A DNA stretch of 64,000 bases from PFJX01 sp963713085 (lineage in GTDB: Bacteria > Pseudomonadota > Gammaproteobacteria > Burkholderiales > Thiobacillaceae): the NCBI GenBank assembly GCA_963713085.1, contig CAVQKQ010000016.1, forward strand, positions 62,001 through 126,000, in the 5' to 3' direction. This document shows positions 60,775 to 64,000 of the stretch, piece by piece (within the stretch, counting starts at the first letter, position 1; every line of letters starts with the position of its first letter). Below the pieces are notes generated by a model that ran no database searches, had not been told where the DNA came from, and saw nothing but the letters and a program-made list of their open reading frames with translations. The position numbers and the translations under genes are program-made.

Positions 60775-62012
60775 GCATAGGCAAATCCCTGAACTTCCCC
60801 CGTTACGGCGACAAGCAGAATTCACCCTTCTTCGAAGAATTCCTGGTCAAGCTGCTGGAAGAGCGGGACCGGGTGGGCCTGACCCAGTCCATCCGCCAGA
60901 TCGACGCCCTGATGATCACGGTGGAGCCGGGCAATTCGGTGGCCTACGTGCGCGAGCTCTGCCTCATGACGCCTTACCACTATCTGGTCACCCTGGAATC
61001 CGAGTCCCACGACACCCACATCCTGCGCATCGACATGAGCGCCCCGGACATCCTGGTGCGGGAGGTGAAGGACCCCAACACGCGTGGCATCTTCCGCAGC
61101 CTCAACGAGGTCTATCCCATCGGTGCCCACAAGCCCAACTCCCGCTACATGGGCGAGGTGTTCCGGGTGGAAAACCTGCACGAGGTGGTGGAGTTGCAGA
61201 AGTCCCGGGATGTGCGCTTCTTCAACCAGGAACAGGTGCGCAAACTGGAACTGCCGGGCAACATGGCCATTGTCAAGCCCAGTCCCTACACCCACAACAT
61301 CGTCGGCTACTGGGAACGCCCGGAGTCGGACATCCGGGTCTACGCCCTGGGCTGGAGCAGCATCCGCTCCGAGATCCAGGCCGCCTACGAGCAGGCCAAG
61401 GAGACCCAGGAAAGGCTCGGCCTGGACCGGATGCTGCTGCCCATCGACCATCTGGCCACCCGGGTCTATTCCCAGAACCGTGAAGCAGCGATCCTGGAGT
61501 ACCTGTCCCTGACCAGCTACTACTACTGGGGCTCCTACGACATCGCCGACCAGAACTCCTCCACCAACGTGACCAAGAGCGTGCACCACGCCAACGAACT
61601 GGAGAGCCCGGCCAAGGTCTTCACCGCCGCCAACCATCCCTACTTCGTCAACCACCTGCTCAAGCTGCCCTCGCCGACCGAGGCCTTCGTGCGCAACTTC
61701 GGTCCGCGCTTGCACCACCTGGCCGTGGCCGTGGCCGACGGCGAAGTCGACGGCAAACCCAACATCGATTACGTGGTGGAAAGCCTGCGTGATTGCGGCC
61801 AGGACTTCCTGCTGGACGTGATCGGGTCCAAGGAAGAGGGCCTCAAGCAGATCTTCTCCAGCGCCTCGGAATACTCCAGCCTGATCGTGGAATACGTGCA
61901 GCGCTTCGGTGACTTCCAGGGTTTCTTCACCAAGGACAACGTGGCGGAACTGACCCACGCCGCCAGCGTGGACGAGACCCTGAAAGCCCTGCAGGCGGAG
62001 TCGGGGGTGTGA
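60771..62012 (+). CDS. VOC-fold protein related to 4-hydroxyphenylpyruvate dioxygenase
   Basis: 413 aa. The C-terminal half has the vicinal-oxygen-chelate layout with a plausible 2-His-1-Glu iron site: His227 (LPIDHLATRVYS), His316 (RLHHLAVAV) and Glu374 (LIVEYVQRFGDFQGFFTKDN), the same order and ending as HPPD-type dioxygenases. The N-terminal half is a divergent VOC-like region. The ATGA overlap fixes the start and couples it to the alpha-E gene. It is not a standard HPPD: length, N-terminus and context differ. An oxygenase acting on the ATP-grasp product is a reasonable guess. Confidence 0.7.
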   Translation: MSIGKSLNFPRYGDKQNSPFFEEFLVKLLEERDRVGLTQSIRQIDALMITVEPGNSVAYVRELCLMTPYHYLVTLESESHDTHILRIDMSAPDILVREVKDPNTRGIFRSLNEVYPIGAHKPNSRYMGEVFRVENLHEVVELQKSRDVRFFNQEQVRKLELPGNMAIVKPSPYTHNIVGYWERPESDIRVYALGWSSIRSEIQAAYEQAKETQERLGLDRMLLPIDHLATRVYSQNREAAILEYLSLTSYYYWGSYDIADQNSSTNVTKSVHHANELESPAKVFTAANHPYFVNHLLKLPSPTEAFVRNFGPRLHHLAVAVADGEVDGKPNIDYVVESLRDCGQDFLLDVIGSKEEGLKQIFSSASEYSSLIVEYVQRFGDFQGFFTKDNVAELTHAASVDETLKALQAESGV

Positions 62013-62232
62013 GTGTTAGTTCCGCCTCCGGCAGCACGCTATCCAGTTTCCGAGCGGCCATTTTGACCAACCGCAACACCCGATCCGGAAACCGTGGACA
62101 GGATCATGATTTCCATCCAGCATGCGCGACCAGAATCAACTTGCGGCAGGTATAAAGGTTGACTGCAATTTTGCCGATATCCTCATAGAATCCGCCGCAA
62201 CGTCATTTCAATATTTTTCAGGAGGGAACACC

Positions 62233-62697
62233 ATGCCAGCAGAGAAAGCCGCAGCAACCAAGCAATCCATAAAGAAACCCGCCGCCACGGAGGCGGCGAA
62301 GCCCAAGAAGGCTGCGGCAGCGCCCAAGGCGAAAAGCGCCGCCGCCGTGAAACCGGCGGCCGGTGCAAAATCCGTTGCAGCCAAGGCCGTCACCAAGGCC
62401 ACGACGGCCAAGCCGGCCGCCGCAAAATCCGCAGCGGCCAAGCCCAAGAAAGCCGCGGCAGCCCCCAAGGCACCCGCCGCCGGCAAGCCAGCAGCGGCCA
62501 AGCCCAAAGTGAAGGCCGCGCCCGCCGCGAAGAAGGTTGTAAAGAAGCCGTCCGCGCCCTCTCAGGAAGAGCGTCAGCGCTGGGTCGCGACAGCGGCCTA
62601 CCATCGCGCCGAGAATCGCGGATTCGCCCCGGGGTACGAGGTGCAGGACTGGCTCGATGCCGAGGCGGAAATCAATGCCTTGATCGGCAAGGCCTGA
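62233..62697 (+). CDS. histone H1-like Lys/Ala-rich protein with DUF2934 domain
   Basis: 154 aa. About 115 residues are repeats of the AAAKPKKAAAAPK type, as in bacterial H1-like and AlgP proteins that bind DNA. The last 40 residues (RWVATAAYHRAENRGFAPGYEVQDWLDAEAEINALI) match DUF2934, a small domain often found in such proteins. AGGAGG lies seven bases before ATG 62233, which decides this start over 62122. Probably a nucleoid protein. Confidence 0.82.
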   Translation: MPAEKAAATKQSIKKPAATEAAKPKKAAAAPKAKSAAAVKPAAGAKSVAAKAVTKATTAKPAAAKSAAAKPKKAAAAPKAPAAGKPAAAKPKVKAAPAAKKVVKKPSAPSQEERQRWVATAAYHRAENRGFAPGYEVQDWLDAEAEINALIGKA

Positions 62698-63447
62698 TCC
62701 CCTGCGCGGTGGTCCGATCCGGTTCGGGCCACCGCCGCTGTCGGCGGCATCGAACGGGACGAGGGTTGTCTCTTCGCACGCTGTTTGAGATCCGTGTATA
62801 GCCGTTCATGGATCGGAGGCCCTGTCCGCGTGAAGCGCGTCAGGCAAAGGGTAGCCGAGGCTGAAATTCACCGTGCTCGACCTTGAGCACGGGGTTGTCG
62901 TCGCGTTCACGCGGAACTCGTCTCGGCATCCTAGTCGAGCAGGATGCCGACCGGTCGCCTCGTCCGTGCACGGTACGACCAGCGGTGGACCCCATGGCAT
63001 ACATGACATCGGTTCCTGCTGGTCACGCACCCAGTGAAGTGAATACTGGCATCAGGCCTGATTGCTTCTACTGCCACGCCTCATACTCTGCGGGATCCCC
63101 GCTGGCAGTGATCAGGATCGCCTAGACCTTCAATGCCGGCGACGGCCGCAGCAAGATGTTCGCACCGGGCGAACCGGTAACCTGCTGGATGTGCCCCGGT
63201 CCCGACCTACACCTGCTACTCTGCAATCGATGCGCACAAGGCTTTTCATGCGGCCACGGTGTACGCTACAAAACCAAGGACAACAACATGGAAGTGCAGC
63301 CCGGCAGCGGGGTTCCCGATAGTGAGGGCGAACGCAATCCGCCTGCCTGGAACACCTGTACAGGAACATCCGGGCACCTTGGTTGTCGAGGAAATACAGT
63401 TTCACCAACAAGGTTTGCCCCCTCACGTTTCCCTTTGGAGGCTGTTC
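62698..63447. other. gene-free stretch with several hairpins
   Basis: About 750 bp with no supported gene. It contains perfect hairpins at 62871-62892 (CCGTGCTC/GAGCACGG) and 62923-62950 (TCGGCATCCT/AGGATGCCGA), both without U runs. Reading frames here are broken and of poor composition, so it may be a decayed element. Confidence 0.5.
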
Positions 63448-64000
63448 ATGAAATGGAACCCATTGCTTGCAAGCGCCTTGGTGGCGCTGGCCTCCCCCGC
63501 CTGGGCGGGCGCTATGTCGGCCGTCACGGCGCAGCCCACCGGGCCGGTTGCCGCGCCGGCGGATGCGATGCCCGAGTCGATGCCGAATCTACCTCAGGAG
63601 CCCACGCCGGAATCGACCACTGGAATGATCCTGGACGACGCGCCAGCGCCGCCTGATCCTGGCTGGCAGCCGGCGCCGAAGACCACAGCCGCTTGGGCGG
63701 ATCGCTGCACGGATTTCACGATCAACGGCTGGGCCTTCAAGGACCCGGCGAATTTCAGCCGTTGGCTGGAGGTGTTCAGCGATCCCGGCATCTACCTGGA
63801 ACTGGCCTCCCGCGCCATGGAGCCCGAGGCTGTGACCCATTCTCTGGGCACCCTGCTGGACCCGTCGGCGGCCAGCAACTACGCCGAGTGGGCCAACCCG
63901 GTGATCTACGATAAATGGGCGGCGGCCCTGAGCCAGCCGGATATCTATACCCGCAACAACGCCATCCTGTTCGACCCGGGCAAGCTCATGAACTGGGTCA
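63448..64000 (+). CDS. exported hypothetical protein, 3' end outside window
   Basis: At least 184 codons, open to the window end. ATG 63448 has GGAGG six bases upstream and opens a signal peptide (MKWNPLLASALVALASPAWA). A proline-rich, low-complexity region (about 28-78) follows, then a domain with W-rich repeats: FSRWLEVFSDPGIYLELASRAM, NYAEWANPVIYDKWAAALSQPDIY. The spacing of the DP.IY and W elements suggests short helical repeats. No family is recognised. Confidence 0.75.
   Translation, partial: MKWNPLLASALVALASPAWAGAMSAVTAQPTGPVAAPADAMPESMPNLPQEPTPESTTGMILDDAPAPPDPGWQPAPKTTAAWADRCTDFTINGWAFKDPANFSRWLEVFSDPGIYLELASRAMEPEAVTHSLGTLLDPSAASNYAEWANPVIYDKWAAALSQPDIYTRNNAILFDPGKLMNWV

Noticed and set aside
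62806..63030. 74-codon minus-strand frame in the gene-free stretch near the right end
   Set aside because: It has poor composition, spans both hairpins and shows no motif or ribosome site.
1..64000. CRISPR arrays, tRNA or rRNA genes, prophage
   Set aside because: No regular spaced repeats, no cloverleaf or rRNA-like sequence, and no integrase or structural phage genes were seen. The DUF1353-like gene alone is too weak to call a prophage.

Overview
The window is high-GC, gene-dense bacterial DNA that reads as a betaproteobacterial chromosome, probably Rhodocyclales or a relative. The evidence is the dusB-fis pair, aerobic hemF, UbiD, a type I sulfide:quinone oxidoreductase, paired nitrate-assimilation antiterminators and many -24/-12 (sigma-54) promoters. 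No rRNA, tRNA, CRISPR array, integrase or complete insertion sequence was seen. Family assignments come from recognising motifs and lengths; no searches were run.

Layout. 1-700: start of a response regulator and a TPR-like exported protein. 702-4314: a tightly overlapping four-gene cassette (thermostable-hemolysin/GNAT-like protein, AMP-forming ligase, heme-oxygenase-fold oxidase, SDR) that looks like a small lipid or acyl-derived biosynthetic pathway. 4467-10296: ABC-F protein YbiT, a membrane diguanylate cyclase, a lipoprotein, UbiD and an ankyrin protein. 10361-20460: a long minus-strand housekeeping run, dusB-fis-purH-purD-tsaC-CBS-hemF-PBP. 20724-24515: nitrate ABC transporter nrtABD with regulatory leaders. 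24607-25523: two DUF302 proteins. 26145-34230: complete kdpFABCDE potassium system. 34819-37815: sqr plus a small partner, divergent from a sigma-54 activator, with three strong palindromic operators between them. 37940-42074: zinc-ribbon membrane protein, patatin, GspA/GspB. 42084-50124: nirB-nirD-nasA-dmsBC-like-nasT. 50671-53678: a four-repeat secreted protein, a DUF1353-like protein and cyanase. 53752-57994: PP2C/kinase, nitrite channel NirC and NasR. 58342-62012: an operon of circularly permuted ATP-grasp, alpha-E protein and a VOC/HPPD-like protein. 62233-64000: a histone-like DUF2934 protein and a truncated exported protein.

How it fits together. The dispersed nitrogen genes form one regulon. 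nrtA, nirB and nirC each have a sigma-54-type promoter followed at once by an RNA leader with two small hairpins, the second overlapping a terminator. This is the known ANTAR antitermination layout. The window also encodes two ANTAR proteins, NasR (nitrate-sensing NIT domain) and NasT. Nitrate is imported by NrtABD, reduced by NasA (apparently fed electrons by a membrane-bound DmsB-DmsC fusion), and nitrite is reduced by NirBD; nitrite moves through NirC and cyanate is handled by CynS. A fourth leader of the same kind at 24377-24493 has no gene directly behind it. The ATP-grasp/alpha-E/VOC operon also has a sigma-54-like promoter, which may tie it to nitrogen status. These last two and the four-gene cassette are the best candidates for new biology.
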